A DNA stretch of 64,000 nucleotides, taken from positions 744,001-808,000 of the forward strand of contig JBAIAC010000054.1 of NCBI GenBank assembly GCA_037349315.1, given 5' to 3'. Source of the DNA: Chelydra serpentina (taxonomy: Eukaryota; Chordata; Testudines; Chelydridae). Positions within the stretch are counted from its first letter, which is position 1. Every line of letters begins with the position of its first letter. The notes under the pieces were generated by a model that had not been told where the DNA came from, did not search any database, and worked only from the letters and a program-made list of their open reading frames with translations. Positions 40,150-50,424 of this stretch are shown one piece after another. Made by a program: the position numbers and the translations under genes.

Positions 40150-41200
40150 CGCAAGGTCCGTCGAACTTGGTGGCCGTGAGCTCCCCGGTACAACCCGAGG
40201 TAGAGCTAATACTACCGTCCAGACCGGCACCGGCCCCAGCGACTCCGGTACCGCAAAGTCTGTTGAGCTCTGCGCCCCAGGCGAAGACTCCGGCACAGAT
40301 GACTCCTGCACCCTAAGGGCCGTCGACCTCGGTGCCTGTGCGCTCCCCGGTATGCACCGAGGTAGAGCTAATGCGGCTGGCTGCATCGGCACCAGCATCC
40401 GCCAACTCCGGTACCGCCAGGGCCGTTGAGTTTCGTGCCCGACTGAGGCACCGGCACCGTCACCTCCGGCACCGTACGAGGGCCGTTGAGCTCGGTAGCC
40501 GTCTGCTCCCCGGTATACACCGAGGTAGAGCCAACGCTGGCGCCTGCTTCGGCACAGGCAGCCTCAACTCCGGCACCGCCAGGGCCGTTGAGTTCCGTGC
40601 CCGACTGAGGCACCGGCACCGTCGCCTCCGGCACCGCAGGAGGGCCGTTGAGCTTGGTAGCCGTCAGCTCCCCGGTATACACCGAGGTAGAGCCAACGCT
40701 GCCGCCTGCATCGGCACCGGCAGCCTCAACTCCGGCACCGCTAGGGCCGTTGACTCCCGTCCCCGATGGAGGCACCGGCACCGGCAACTCCGGCACCGCA
40801 GGAGGGCCGTTGAGCTCGGTAGCCGTCAGCTCCCCGGTATACACCGAGGTAGAGCCAACGCTGGCGCCCGCATCGGCACCGGCAGCCTTGACTTCGGCAC
40901 CGCTAGGGCCGTTGAGTTCCGTGCCTGACGGAGGCACCGGCACCGGCGACTCCGGCACCGCAAGAGGGCCGTCAAGCTCAGTGGCCGTGCACGAAGATCC
41001 GGCACCGGCGACTCCGGCACCGCGAGGTCCATCGAGTCCGTGGCACTGAGCTCCCCGGTTCGCACTGAGGTAGAGCTAATGCCGCTGACTGCATCGGCAC
41101 TGACCCACTCCGGTACCGCAAGGTCCGTTGAGTTTCTCACCGTAGGCGAACAGACCCGGCACTGATGCACCGCAAGGTCCGTTGAGCTCGGGGGCCGTGA
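40150..41200 (+). repeat. About 160-bp tandem repeats in DIRS gag-like region
   Basis: Units start near 40158, 40320, 40482, 40642, 40806 and 40970 with CCGTTGAGCTCGGTAGCCGT and CCCCGGTATACACCGAGGTA. Spacing is about 160-164 bp. They are coded in a gag-like frame rich in Pro, Ala and Ser, and frames switch among units, showing decay or slippage. Confidence 0.85.
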
Positions 41201-41664
41201 GCTCCCCAGTACGTACCGAGGTAGAGCTAATGCTGCCGCGAGGCACGTCTGCCATGCTGTGCCCGCTACCGCACACCGGAGCTGGCCGACACCGATCCAG
41301 CTCCAGGCGGACCCCCAGTCTCAGCACCGCTCGCAGTCCCAGCCCCCGATCCCCATCTCGGCGCCGGTCGCACTTGCGGTGCCATTCGAGATCGGCCTCT
41401 ATATACAGCCGCTCCCGGCACCGCCTCCGATCCCGGTGCCGGTCGAAGCGCAGGTCCCTGGGAAGCCGGTCCCTCAGCCGATCGATGAGATGGCCCCCTT
41501 CAGGGTCCAGCTCGGGCTCTCGGCGCCGAGACATGTGTCAAGGGCACCGCCGGCAGGAGCATTCCGCTCCACCCGGGACCTTCCGCTCCGCATTTAGATC
41601 CCCTCCCGCCCCAGACAGGGAGTGGTTACCATATGGACCAAATCCACGGGATGGATTGTCCTAG
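41182..41664 (+). pseudogene. DIRS gag-like Ser/Arg-rich segment
   Basis: A 160-codon open stretch rich in SR/RS dipeptides (SRSASIYSRSRHRLRSR). An SR-rich part of ORF1 before the RT ORF is usual for turtle DIRS elements as far as I know; the assignment rests on position and composition. Another frame here is equally open, so the coding frame is not certain. Confidence 0.5.
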
Positions 41665-42047
41665 ACGCTGGCTGCAGAATGCTCAGAATTCTGCCCAGAG
41701 ACCACATCAGTGGTATTCCTGGACACTGCGGTCTTATTACCAGGACCAAGGGGTTCCTTCCACAGCCTCTCAATCGGCCCACTCGGAACCCCGAGTGACA
41801 GGGGCCACAGTATCCCGCCCTTCCCTAGAGGAGGTGCAGGAGATAGTGGAGCTCCAGGGTCACGTGGTTGTCATCCTCTTGGCTGACACCCTTGCCAGGC
41901 TAACCCTGCCTTTCGCACGTACGTTCCAGACCAACGCCACTTCAATCTGATGATCTCCAGCTCGATTCCCCCCACTGCCGGGGGGGTTGAGAAAAGATAT
42001 ATGGCGTCCTCAAGGTCCTGTGAGTACGTATACACTCACCCCCAACC

Positions 42048-43110
42048 GTGCTCCTTGCTTGTTCAATTTGTGAAGGAGAGGCACAGCCAGCAGCCCTTCC
42101 CCTAAGTCTAAGGAAAAGGGATTTCCCCCAGAAATCCAGGCAGAAGCACTCAACCCTGATTGAGGAAGGCAAAAGGTGGCCTGAACATCTTTGCAGGCCT
42201 CCTTGGATGTCACCGAATCGGCGACTGGGACACCGGCATTGGGTGTTGCCATATGCCGTATCTCGTGGCTGCAGTCCTCTAACCTCCCGGCGGGGGCACA
42301 ATTCACGATTCAGGTCTTGCCCTTCGATGGGCAAGGCCCTTGTCTTCTCTGAAGAAACAGACTCGAGACTTCACACCCTGAAGGACGACAGCACTATAAT
42401 ACGGTCGCTGGGGCTGCATACCCCTGCCACGCAGCGCTGGCCCTTCCGGGCCCTCGAGCATCGCCCCTACCCTACGCCCAGGCCTAGGCAGGACTTCATT
42501 AGAAGACCAGGCCAGGTGATACAAGGAGGCACCCTGTCATCGGGCTGGCCAGAACCAGGCCCCCCCCACCCCCCAAGCCATCGATGGGGCCCGAACAAAA
42601 TGCTTGAAGGTGCAGCATCACTCCCTATCCCTCTTCAGGGACCCTTCTCATGAGCAACTCCTAATTCAGGAAGCGCAAACGCTCCTCAATATAGGGGCAA
42701 TAGAGGAGGCTCCAAGGGAGTTCAAAAAAAAAAAAAAAAAAAAAAAAAGAGGGGGTGGGAGTATTACTCCCGTTATTCCTAATCCCCAAATCAAAACGGG
42801 GGTTATGTCCTATCCTGGACCTTCGCGAACTCAACTGATTCATGGCAAGTTGAAGTCCTCATGTTTTCTCCCTGGGTTCTATTATACCTTCATGGGATCC
42901 TGGAGGCTGGTACGCTGCCCTCGACATGAAGGATGCGTACTTCCACATAGCTACTTACCTACTTACCGACACACAGACGTTTTCTTCGCTCTGTAGTCGA
43001 CCAAAGGCACTTTCAATCCACCGTCTTTCCCTTCGGCCTCTCCACGGCTCCGAGGGTTTTTTCACGAAGTACATGGCCGTCGTAACGGCTTCTCTTCGTC
43101 AACAGTGAAC
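42048..43110 (+). pseudogene. DIRS gag C-terminus and reverse transcriptase remnant
   Basis: The frame opening at 42048 shows SRLHTLKDDSTIIRSLGLHT, parallel to SLHSLKEFRITLHSLGIYT in copy A. Further on come SLSLFRDPSHEQLL, parallel to copy A, an IGAIEEAP motif, and then decayed RT with DMKDAYFHIAT and TVFPFGLSTAP-like sequence across frames (about 42920-43060). A run of 25 A at 42724-42748 interrupts the coding sequence. Not functional. Confidence 0.7.
42724..42748 (+). repeat. Poly-A run in DIRS coding sequence
   Basis: Twenty-five consecutive A inside the gag/RT region, likely grown from a short A-rich codon run. Confidence 0.95.
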
Positions 43111-44269
43111 CCAAGTATTCACATGTCTCGACGACTGCCTCATCTGCGGCAGCGCCAACAGCCAGGTCCAGTCGCAGGTTCAGATTTCCGTGAGCTTGAC
43201 TCTCACTCGAGAGTTCCTGCAGAGCTTCCCAGCTTACCAGCATGAAGCTGCCTGGGTCTACTGGGTCTCATGGTGTCCTGCACATTCGTGACCAGACACG
43301 CCACTTACGGCTCTGCTCGTTCCCGGCCTGGCTCTCGCCAGCGTGTCACCCACACAGAGACAACATGGTTGTGGGACTGAGGGTACCATCGCAGGTCCTA
43401 GCCTCCCTAGACTGGTGGCTGGACCCCAAGAAGGTGCCATAAGGGGTGCCATTCCATACCCCACAGACCTCCCTGGTCCTGACCACAGACGCAGGAGCTG
43501 CGGGCAGTGCGTCTTGCCTGTCAAGCCTTCTCCAAACACCTTCAGGATCGTTGTGCTATAGTCCTCATAGGCTACACAACGGCCATGCTTTTATATCAAT
43601 AGGCAAGCAGGGGCACGTTCGTTCCTGCTCTGCCGAGAAGTCATATGATCGTGGGAGTTCTGCATAGCCCACTCCATCCACCTGGTAACCTCCTTTTCTC
43701 CTCAGGGTTCAGAACACCTTGGTGGACCGCCTCAGCAGACCCTTCCAGGCTCCAGAGCGGCCCATTTGCCCGGATGTTACTCACTCTGTCTTCCGGGGCT
43801 GGGATTTTCCCACATACACCTGTTCGCGACTCGCGAGAATCGCAAGTGCCACGTGTTCTGCTCGATCCGGGACGCTCCCCAGGCTCCCTGATGGACGCCT
43901 TTCTTGGGCCTTGGACGGATCACCTGTCCTATGCCTTTCCCCCATTTCCACTGATCTGCAGGGTCCCGCTCAAGCGGCGCAGGGACAGGGCCCGCCTACT
44001 CCTAATCGCCCCGGCGTGGCCCAGGCAGTACTGGTACACTGCTCTCCTAGAGCTCTCGATGGCCGCCCAGATCACTCTCCCTTTGTGGCCGGACCTGATT
44101 ACTCAGCAGCACGACAGGGTCTCGCACCCTGACCTGCAACCTCTCCACCTCACGGGGTGGCTGCGGCATGGCTGAACCAGTCCGAGTTATGTTGTTCCGA
44201 CCCGGTTCAACAGGTTCTTTTGAGTAGCGGGAAGCCCTCTACCAGGTCCACCTACTGAGCCAAAAGGAA

Positions 44270-45135
44270 AACGTTTTCCTGCTGGTGCGCCCCTTGGGGT
44301 ATCGCCCCTCAGTGGCGGCGATCTCGGCCTTTTCACTCTGGCGAGAGTGGGCACTCGATTTTTCCAACCCCATGGCCACTAGCTTCCTCAAGGGGTTGGA
44401 ACAGCTGTACACACTAGTCCAGCATCCGGCCCCTGCATGGGGACCTCAACGTTGTGATAACCAGGTTCATGGGGGCCCCATTCGAGCCTGTGATCACCTG
44501 CTCGATCCTGTACCTCTCCTGGAAGACTGCCTTCCTTGTAGCCTCGGCGAGGCACGTATCTGAGCTCAGAGCGCTCACTTCGGGACTCCTTACACGGTGT
44601 TCCATAAGGACGAGGTACAGCTGCGACCACGCCTGGCCTCCCTCCCTGAAGGGGGTCGGCCTTTCATGTCAACCAAGACATTTTCTGCTGGTCTTCTACC
44701 GGAAGCCGTATGCTTCTTCAAGGGATCGACATCTTCGCTCCCTGGCCATCCATAGGGCCCTCGCCTCCTACGTCCAGCGGACAAAGCCCTTTTGCAGAAC
44801 GACTCAACTGTGCGTTACTATGGCAGACCGGATGAAGGGCCTCCCGGTCTCCTCCCAACGCATCTCCTCCTGGATCACGTCGTGTATCTGGGTGTGTTAT
44901 GACTTGGCTGGTGTTCCCACCACGCACCTTGCTGCCCGCTCCACCCGAGCTCAAGCCTCGTCCTCCGCCTTCCTGGCACATGTACCTATACAGTACATAT
45001 GTAGGGCAACAACCTGGTCATCGGTGCACACCTTTGCCATTCATTATACCATAGTCCAGCATCCCAGAGAGGACGCTGCGTTTGGTTCACCAGTCCTGCA
45101 GTCTGCAGTATCTCACTCCGACCCCACCGCCTAGG
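44270..45135 (+). pseudogene. DIRS tyrosine recombinase remnant
   Basis: The long frame at 44454-45134 shows the DIRS-type recombinase pattern: LSWKTAFLVASARHVSELRA, then STRAQASSSAFLAHVPIQYI and WSSVHTFAIHY with the presumed nucleophilic Tyr. This enzyme integrates the circular DNA of DIRS elements without a DDE integrase. Two key positions look altered: the usual Arg before VSEL is His, and the usual His of the HSTR motif is Arg. The first part (44270-44450) lies in another frame. I infer an inactive enzyme. Confidence 0.75.
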
Positions 45136-45190
45136 CAAGGCTTGGGAGTCACCTAATTGGAATACATATGAGCAAGCACTCGAAGAAGAA

Positions 45191-45495
45191 AAGACGGTTA
45201 CTCACCGTGGTAACTGTTGTTCTTCGAGATGTGTTGCTCATATCTATTCCAAACCCGCCCTCCTTCCCCACTGTCGGAGTAGCCGGCAAGAAGGAACTGA
45301 GAGGGCGCTGGGCCGGCTGAGGTAGATATCAGGTGCCGCAACGGCGCCACTCCAGGGGGCGCCAGCCGGCCCACCGAGTGTTGCTAGGGTAAAAATCTTC
45401 CGACGATCATGCACGCGCGGCGCGTACACCTAATTGGAATAGATATGAGCAACACATCTCGAAGAACAACAGTTACCACGGTGAGTAACCGTCTT
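45191..45495. repeat. DIRS internal complementary region: 62-bp perfect inverted repeat
   Basis: 45191-45252 and 45434-45495 are exact reverse complements over 62 bp, separated by about 180 bp. The arms contain TTCTTCGAGATGTGTTGCTC. The inner part holds most of the right inverted terminal repeat. Confidence 0.95.
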
Positions 45496-45496
45496 T

Positions 45497-46115
45497 TCTC
45501 TCTCTGTGTTATCCTCAGGAGAATGATATCATTCATGGTCACCTGGTTGAAATAGGGGAATTTTATTAAGGGGACATTCAGAGGTGGCCATTCTTGCTGG
45601 GCTGTTTGCCTGTGACTGCAAAGAAACTATCCCCACTGTTAGCCACGCGGTGGTGGGGGCGTTCATGCTGAGCTGTTCACGTTCAGGTGGCAGGGATCTT
45701 CCCTGATACTAGCCGTGCGGGGAGGGGTGAAGCGATCATCCCAGAGAATTGGGGGCGGGGGGGCGGGTTAGTTGGGTTTGTGCTAAACAGCAGCCTCTCC
45801 TTTTAAATGGCCAACATAACGGGCTTTGCTTGCTATGGGAAAGGAGGGTGCTGCTGTTTGAAACCATTCCCACGTTATGAAGGTTGAAGAAGCCGAAAGA
45901 CTGTGTCTTACCATGGCCGCCTGCAAGCCGAATTCTGTTGCCCAGCCCTGCGTGTGTGATCTCTCACACCAAACCGGCAGGCCCTCAATATAAGAGGCAA
46001 TATGCAACCTTGTACCGAAAGCACATGTTAACAGCTTGGTTCACCGTCAGAGTCTATCCATTGTTCTCTAAAATGTCTCTTTTAAATACTACTCTCCCTT
46101 TTTTTCCTCCTGCAG
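45497..46115 (+). other. Harbinger intron sequence after the DIRS element
   Basis: Continues the Harbinger text broken at 39440. No reading frame is recognised. It ends with a polypyrimidine tract and acceptor TGCAG at 46111-46115. Confidence 0.55.
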
Positions 46116-46635
46116 CTGCAAATGTTTCTATGCTCCCCCATCATCTCTGTCCAAGAGGCTAGCGCAGATAAGAAGGCGAAAAAACTGCACTTGCGATGAA
46201 ATGTTCTCTGAGCTCATGCAGTCCTCCAACACTGAAAGAGCTCAGCAGAATTCGTGGAGGCAAACAATATCAGAGTCCAGGAAAGCAGAAAATGAATGCG
46301 AGGACAGGAGGGATGAGCGCGAGCAGAGGAGGGACGATCGAGATGAGAGGTGGCGGGAGCGAGATGAGAGGAGGCAGGATGCAATGCTGAGGCTACTGGG
46401 GGATCAAACAGACATGCTCCGGCGTCTGGTGGAGCTGCAGGAAAGGCAGCAGGAGCACAGACTGCTGCTGCAGCCCCTGTGTAACCGACCGCCCTCCTCC
46501 CCAAGTTCCATAGCCTCCTCACCCAGACTCCCAAGAACGCGGGGGGTGGGAGGGTTGGGGAGGCTCTGGGCACCCAACCACTCCATCCCAGAGGACTGCC
46601 CAAGCAACAGAAGGCTGGCATTCAATAAGTCATGA
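46116..46635 (+). pseudogene. Harbinger Myb/SANT-like accessory protein, exon 2
   Basis: An open frame at 46201-46635 reads MFSELMQSSNTERAQQNSWR, a highly charged helix (ENECEDRRDEREQRRDDRDE), DQTDMLRRLVELQERQQEH and PPSSPSSIASSPR, ending NRRLAFNKS. This is the usual coiled-coil and tail of these Myb-like proteins. The first exon-2 codons (AANVSMLP) are in another frame. It pairs with exon 1 at 38525 and is separated from it by 7 kb, mostly DIRS. Confidence 0.75.
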
Positions 46636-46748
46636 AGTGCAGTGTGGCCTTGTCCTTCCCTCCTCCCCTCATCCACCACCCCACCCGGTGCTTCCCTCCT
46701 CCCCAACCCCCTACCTTGGCAGTTATCCCCCTATTTGTGTGATGAATT

Positions 46749-46788
46749 AATAAAGAATGCATGATTTTGAAACAACAATGATTTTATT
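46749..46788. terminator. Convergent polyadenylation signals
   Basis: AATAAA at 46749-46754 (plus, accessory gene) and the complement of AATAAA at 46783-46788 (minus, transposase) lie 28 bp apart, so the two Harbinger transcripts would end facing each other. Confidence 0.7.
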
Positions 46789-46859
46789 ACCTGTGCAAGC
46801 TGTGATCGAAGGGGGGAGGGCGGTTGGCTTACAGGGAAGTAGAGTGAACCAAGGGGCAG

Positions 46860-47105
46860 GTTTTCATCAAGGAGAAACAAACAGAACTGTCATACCGTAG
46901 CCTGGCCAGTCATGAAACTGGTTTTTAAAGCTTTTCTGATGCGCAGCACACCCTGCTGTGCTCTAATTGCCCTGGTGTCTTGACTGCGCGTAATCAGCGG
47001 CCAGGCGATTTGCCTCAACCTTCCGGCCTGCCATAAACGTCTCCTCCTTACTCTCAGAGATTGTGGAGCACACAGCAAGCAGCAATAACAATGGGAATAT
47101 TGGTT
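46860..47105 (-). pseudogene. Harbinger DDE transposase, C-terminal remnant
   Basis: The minus strand reads NIPIVIAACCVLHNL, the conserved end of HARBI1-like nucleases, then after a frame change WQAGRLRQIAWPLITRSQD and QQGVLRIRKALKTSF. The catalytic DDE part is absent because a Penelope-like fragment abuts at about 47105. Nuclease function is impossible from this remnant. Confidence 0.7.
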
Positions 47106-47479
47106 TCGCTGAGGTCTAACCAAGTCAGTAAACTACTGTTTTTTTTAATGTTATGATTCCTGATGTCAGATTTGTGTCCATTTATTCTTTTGTGTAGACT
47201 GTCCGGTTTGGCCAATGTACATGGCAGAGGGGCATTGCTGGCACATGATGGCATATATCACATTGGAAGAGGTGCAGGTGAACGAGCCCCTGATGGCGTG
47301 GCTGATGTGATTAGGTCCTATGATGGTGTCACTGGAATAGATATGTGGCCAGGGTTGGCAACGGGCTTTGTTGTACTCATCAGCAACCACACAACAAAAA
47401 CACTAACCCAGGAACCTATCCTTGCAACAAAGCCCGTTGCCAACTCTGGCCACATATCTATTCCAATGACACCATCATA
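47105..47479 (-). mobile_element. Penelope-like element fragment with GIY-YIG endonuclease end
   Basis: The minus strand reads KARCQPWPHIYSSDTI, GSFTCTSSNVIYAIMCQQC and AMYIGQTGQS, then, in another frame, SLHKRINGHKSDIRNHN. This is the GIY-YIG domain of Penelope retroelements. At the 5' side, 55-bp arms (47319-47373 and 47425-47479) form an inverted repeat with two mismatches, so the head of the insertion is duplicated in inverted form, as is often seen for these elements. Confidence 0.8.
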
Positions 47480-47866
47480 AGGCCTGGGCCACTTCGGGGT
47501 GCTCCGGGCTCTTTAAATCGCTGGCCGAGTCCTGCTGCTGGAGCCCCTGGGGTAGCGGCAGCTGGAGGCTCCCACGGTGATTTAAAGGGCCAGGGGCTCC
47601 CAGACGCTGCTACTGCAGCGGAGCCCCGGGCCCTTTAAAGCTCTGCCAGAGCCCCGGGGTAGTGGCGGAAGCCGGGAGCCCCCGGGGTTTGGGGGTGATT
47701 TAAAGGGCCCGGGGCTTTGCTGAGGTAGCGGCAGCTGGAGCCCTGGGCCCTTTAAATCGCCCCCAAGCCCCGGGGCTCCCAGCTGATAACTCCGGGGGTG
47801 ATTTAAAGGGCCCTGGACTCCCCCTGCTCAGGACTCCGACGTACCGGTAAGTCCTTTAAGTTACTT
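47480..47866. repeat. GC-rich repeat with recurrent TTTAAA modules
   Basis: Several blocks of GGGCCCTTTAAATCGC or its complement alternate with GGAGCCCCGGG in both directions. A non-autonomous DNA element is likely; family not determined. Confidence 0.55.
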
Positions 47867-48346
47867 TCACCCCTGATTAAAATGTGTTCTTGTCAGTGCC
47901 GGGGTAGAACGTGCTGTCGGCACCGGGTCTATTTTCGGTGCCGAGGAGACCTTCCTGCTACAGGAAGTCGGGCCCCTGCCTCTGCGCTCTGCGGGAGCCA
48001 TGGCTGAGGTGCTGGGATGGTCAAAGGCACCTGCCTTCAGTGCTATCAGCACTGAGGGTAAGGATCTCGCAGGAGACTCTTTACCCTTTTGAAAGTCTCT
48101 GCACGGAGACAGTTGGGCTTCCTGCCTCTTCGCCTGAGAGGATGAAGCCGTGCTCCCAATTGGTTCCGACCTGGCCGGTGAGCGTGAGGGAGAGAGTTTG
48201 CTATTGCCTGTCTCCATAGGCGGCTGTAGGGATTTCTCCATCAGGAGCATTTTCAGCCACAGGTCTCTGTCACGACGAGCCCTCGTTTTCAGGTTAGTAC
48301 AATGAACACACTTGGCAGGGACGTGTGTCTCGCCGAGGCACTTCAC
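47867..48346 (-). pseudogene. DIRS gag-like N-terminal remnant
   Basis: A 159-codon stretch begins MKCLGETHVPAKCVHCTNLK, with a CX11CX2C-like Cys motif, then RARRDRDLWLKMLLMEKSLQ and Ser/Pro-rich text. Copy A has a parallel motif. The function is presumed nucleocapsid-like. It ends in a stop codon at 47867. Confidence 0.65.
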
Positions 48347-48813
48347 ACAGCGTTAGTGTCCGTCGGATTACAGCACAGGCTCCTGACGGGAGTCACATTT
48401 CTTAAATCCCGAAGACCCTGGCATTATTGCACCAGGAATGCCTGGGTAGAGTGTCTCAATGGGAGACAAACTTGAGGAAAAGAATTAAAAAACAAACAAA
48501 CTAGTAAACTATTCTAAAGGAAGGGAAATAACAGGGATGTTACTAACAAACTATTTCTATGTCTTTATACTTATTTCTTTCAGTGACCAGGGAAGAGTCC
48601 CATCTTCAGCTGAGGACAGTTGAGAAGGAACTGAGGGGGGTGCGGGACGGGATGCGTGCGCTCAGGCAGACTATAACAATGCTGTGAACAGCAGCTGAGC
48701 ACGTGCGTCCCAACGAGGCACTGCTACCGAAGATCTCCGATCAATGGCGCCAGGACGCACCATCACCTGGAGTGGAGCACCCACAGGGACAGCACTCGAA
48801 GAAGAATGTTAGC
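47867..48813 (-). mobile_element. DIRS 5' remnant (copy C)
   Basis: The minus strand starts at 48813 with CTTCTTCGAGTGCTGTCCC, close to the terminus of copy A, and continues to a gag-like frame at 48346-47867. Only the 5' part is present. Confidence 0.75.
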
Positions 48814-50420
48814 TTTCTTTCAGTCTTCTGGAACTTTCCCAGGACTCCAAGATTTATTAAAAATCAACGTTAATGGTTCGGTCCAGTGAGCTCATCAGCC
48901 AGCTTTATTAAAACTCTTGGAAGCAAGTTATCTGGACCTGCTGATTTTAAAATTTCAAATGTTAGTAGTTTCTATTTAACATCCTCCAGGGATACTACTG
49001 GAATGGAAAGGGGGGTGTTATCACCACATGATGAGATTATGATGTTTTTCCCCAAATACAGAACAGAAATATTTAATGAACATTTCTGCCTTTTCTCCAG
49101 TGTTTAATGATAATTCTACCATTTCTATCTAGTAATGGACCTTACCATTCTAAGGATTATTTTTGTTCCTAATATATTTTTAAAAACTCATTGTTGTCTT
49201 TAACTCTATAGGCTATATACTTCTATGTATGTCCCTTGGCTTCCCTTATCAATTTTCTACAATTCCTAAAATCTGACATATTCATTACTATCAAATTATC
49301 ATTTCTGCCATTTGTTATATATTATAATTTTATTTTATAGCTGCATTCACTTTCCCTCTAAACCGGGTCAGTTTTTTAACCAGCACATCTTCTTTGTCAA
49401 CTGTTGGATTGAGGCTTTTTGGGCACCTAGTAAGGTGTTCTTAAATGAGTCCCAATTATCAACATTTTCATGATTAAATTCTTCCTCCCATCTTATTTGG
49501 CTCATAATTGTTTTTAGCTTTGTGAAACTGACCCTACTAAAGATCAGTTTGCACATTATAAATGTGATCAAGTCATGATCACATATACCTAAGCTACCAT
49601 TAGTTTTGAGTTCTGAGATCAGTTCCTCTTTAACTGTTAGAACAACAAGGTCCACTAAATAATTCTCCCGTATTGGCTGGGACACTTTTTGAGTTAGGGA
49701 ATTGTCATTTATAATTGTTAGAAATTACAAGGATCATAGACATCGGCTTCCTCCGGGTCCGGGGGTACTCAACTCCCTGCTCCACCCCGGCTCCCGCCCC
49801 CCCCTTCTCTCAAGTCCCCACCGCCGACCTGCCTTTTCCCACCCCCAACCCACCTCTTCCTGCCCAGTTCCACCTCTAAGCATGCCCCGTCTCCGCTCCT
49901 TCCCCCTCCCTCCCAGAGCCTTCTGCATGCCTTGAAACAGCTGATTGTGGCAGGCAGGAACCATTGGGAGGGACAGGGAGGACATGATCAGCAGGGCCAC
50001 CGATGGGCAGGAGGCACTGGGGGGGGGGGGGGGGGGGAGCTGGCTGCCAGTGGGTGCTAAGCACCTGCTAATTTTTTTCTGTGGGTGCTCCAGCCCTGGA
50101 GCACCCCTGGAGTTGGCACCTATGACAAGGATGTTTTAATACTGGCAGCATGAGACCTCCATCATGTCACTCAAATTGAAGTCTCCCGTGATCAGACAGG
50201 TTTTTTTCCTACACGCTGCAGATAGATGTGTAAGGAGGCAGTCATCCTGTTCACTCCTGTGATTTAGTGGTCTGTAGCAGACACCAACAGATACTTCATT
50301 ATGCGTTTTATTTGTTAGGGCATTGATCCATAAGCATTCAAGATCATTTTTTTTTGTTATCAGTGACTTGGAAACAAGTTACTTTTAACTTTAATAACAT
50401 TAATATTGTCACCTATCGCT
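48814..50420 (-). mobile_element. Old L3/CR1-like LINE ORF2 fragment
   Basis: The minus strand reads QPIRENYLVDLVVLTVKEEL and NGSLGICDHDLITF (49685-49368 region), matching the SDH-containing end of the CR1-clade endonuclease. The next segment fits the region between endonuclease and RT. It is interrupted by a hAT element at 49735-50124. Heavily decayed. Confidence 0.7.
49735..50124. mobile_element. hAT-type miniature element
   Basis: A perfect 8-bp duplication ACAAGGAT lies at 49727-49734 and 50125-50132. The ends are CATAGACATCGG and GTTGGCACCTATG. It contains a run of 19 G at 50019-50037. Confidence 0.8.
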
Positions 50421-50424
50421 GCAC

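Larger units (their letters stand above)
39440..45496 (+). mobile_element. DIRS-type retrotransposon with inverted terminal repeats (copy B)
   Basis: About 6 kb between the Harbinger sequences CCGTTCTT and TTCTCTCTCTG. A 151-bp inverted terminal repeat (39471-39621 against about 45288-45439) is nearly perfect. The right side also holds a copy of the outer left end (about 45146-45190, inverted) and a 62-bp perfect inverted repeat. Inside are a gag-like region with about 160-bp repeats, an SR-rich segment, RT, RNase H-like and tyrosine-recombinase remnants. There is no clear target duplication, as expected for recombinase-based integration. Frames are broken, so it is inactive, but its ends are well preserved. 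Confidence 0.85.
38227..47105 (+). mobile_element. PIF/Harbinger-type DNA transposon, split by a DIRS insertion
   Basis: It starts about CCCTGGTCTACATTACGAC after a TTAG. It carries a two-exon Myb/SANT-like accessory gene on the plus strand (38525-39098 and 46116-46635) and the C-terminal remnant of a transposase on the minus strand (about 46860-47105), facing each other. A DIRS element (about 39440-45496) lies in the accessory-gene intron. A Penelope-like fragment abuts at 47105 and the rest of the transposase and the right end are missing. Confidence 0.75.

Noticed and set aside
40332..40958. Frames of about 200 codons on both strands
   Set aside because: The antisense frame is a shadow of the DIRS tandem repeats; I keep only the repeat description.
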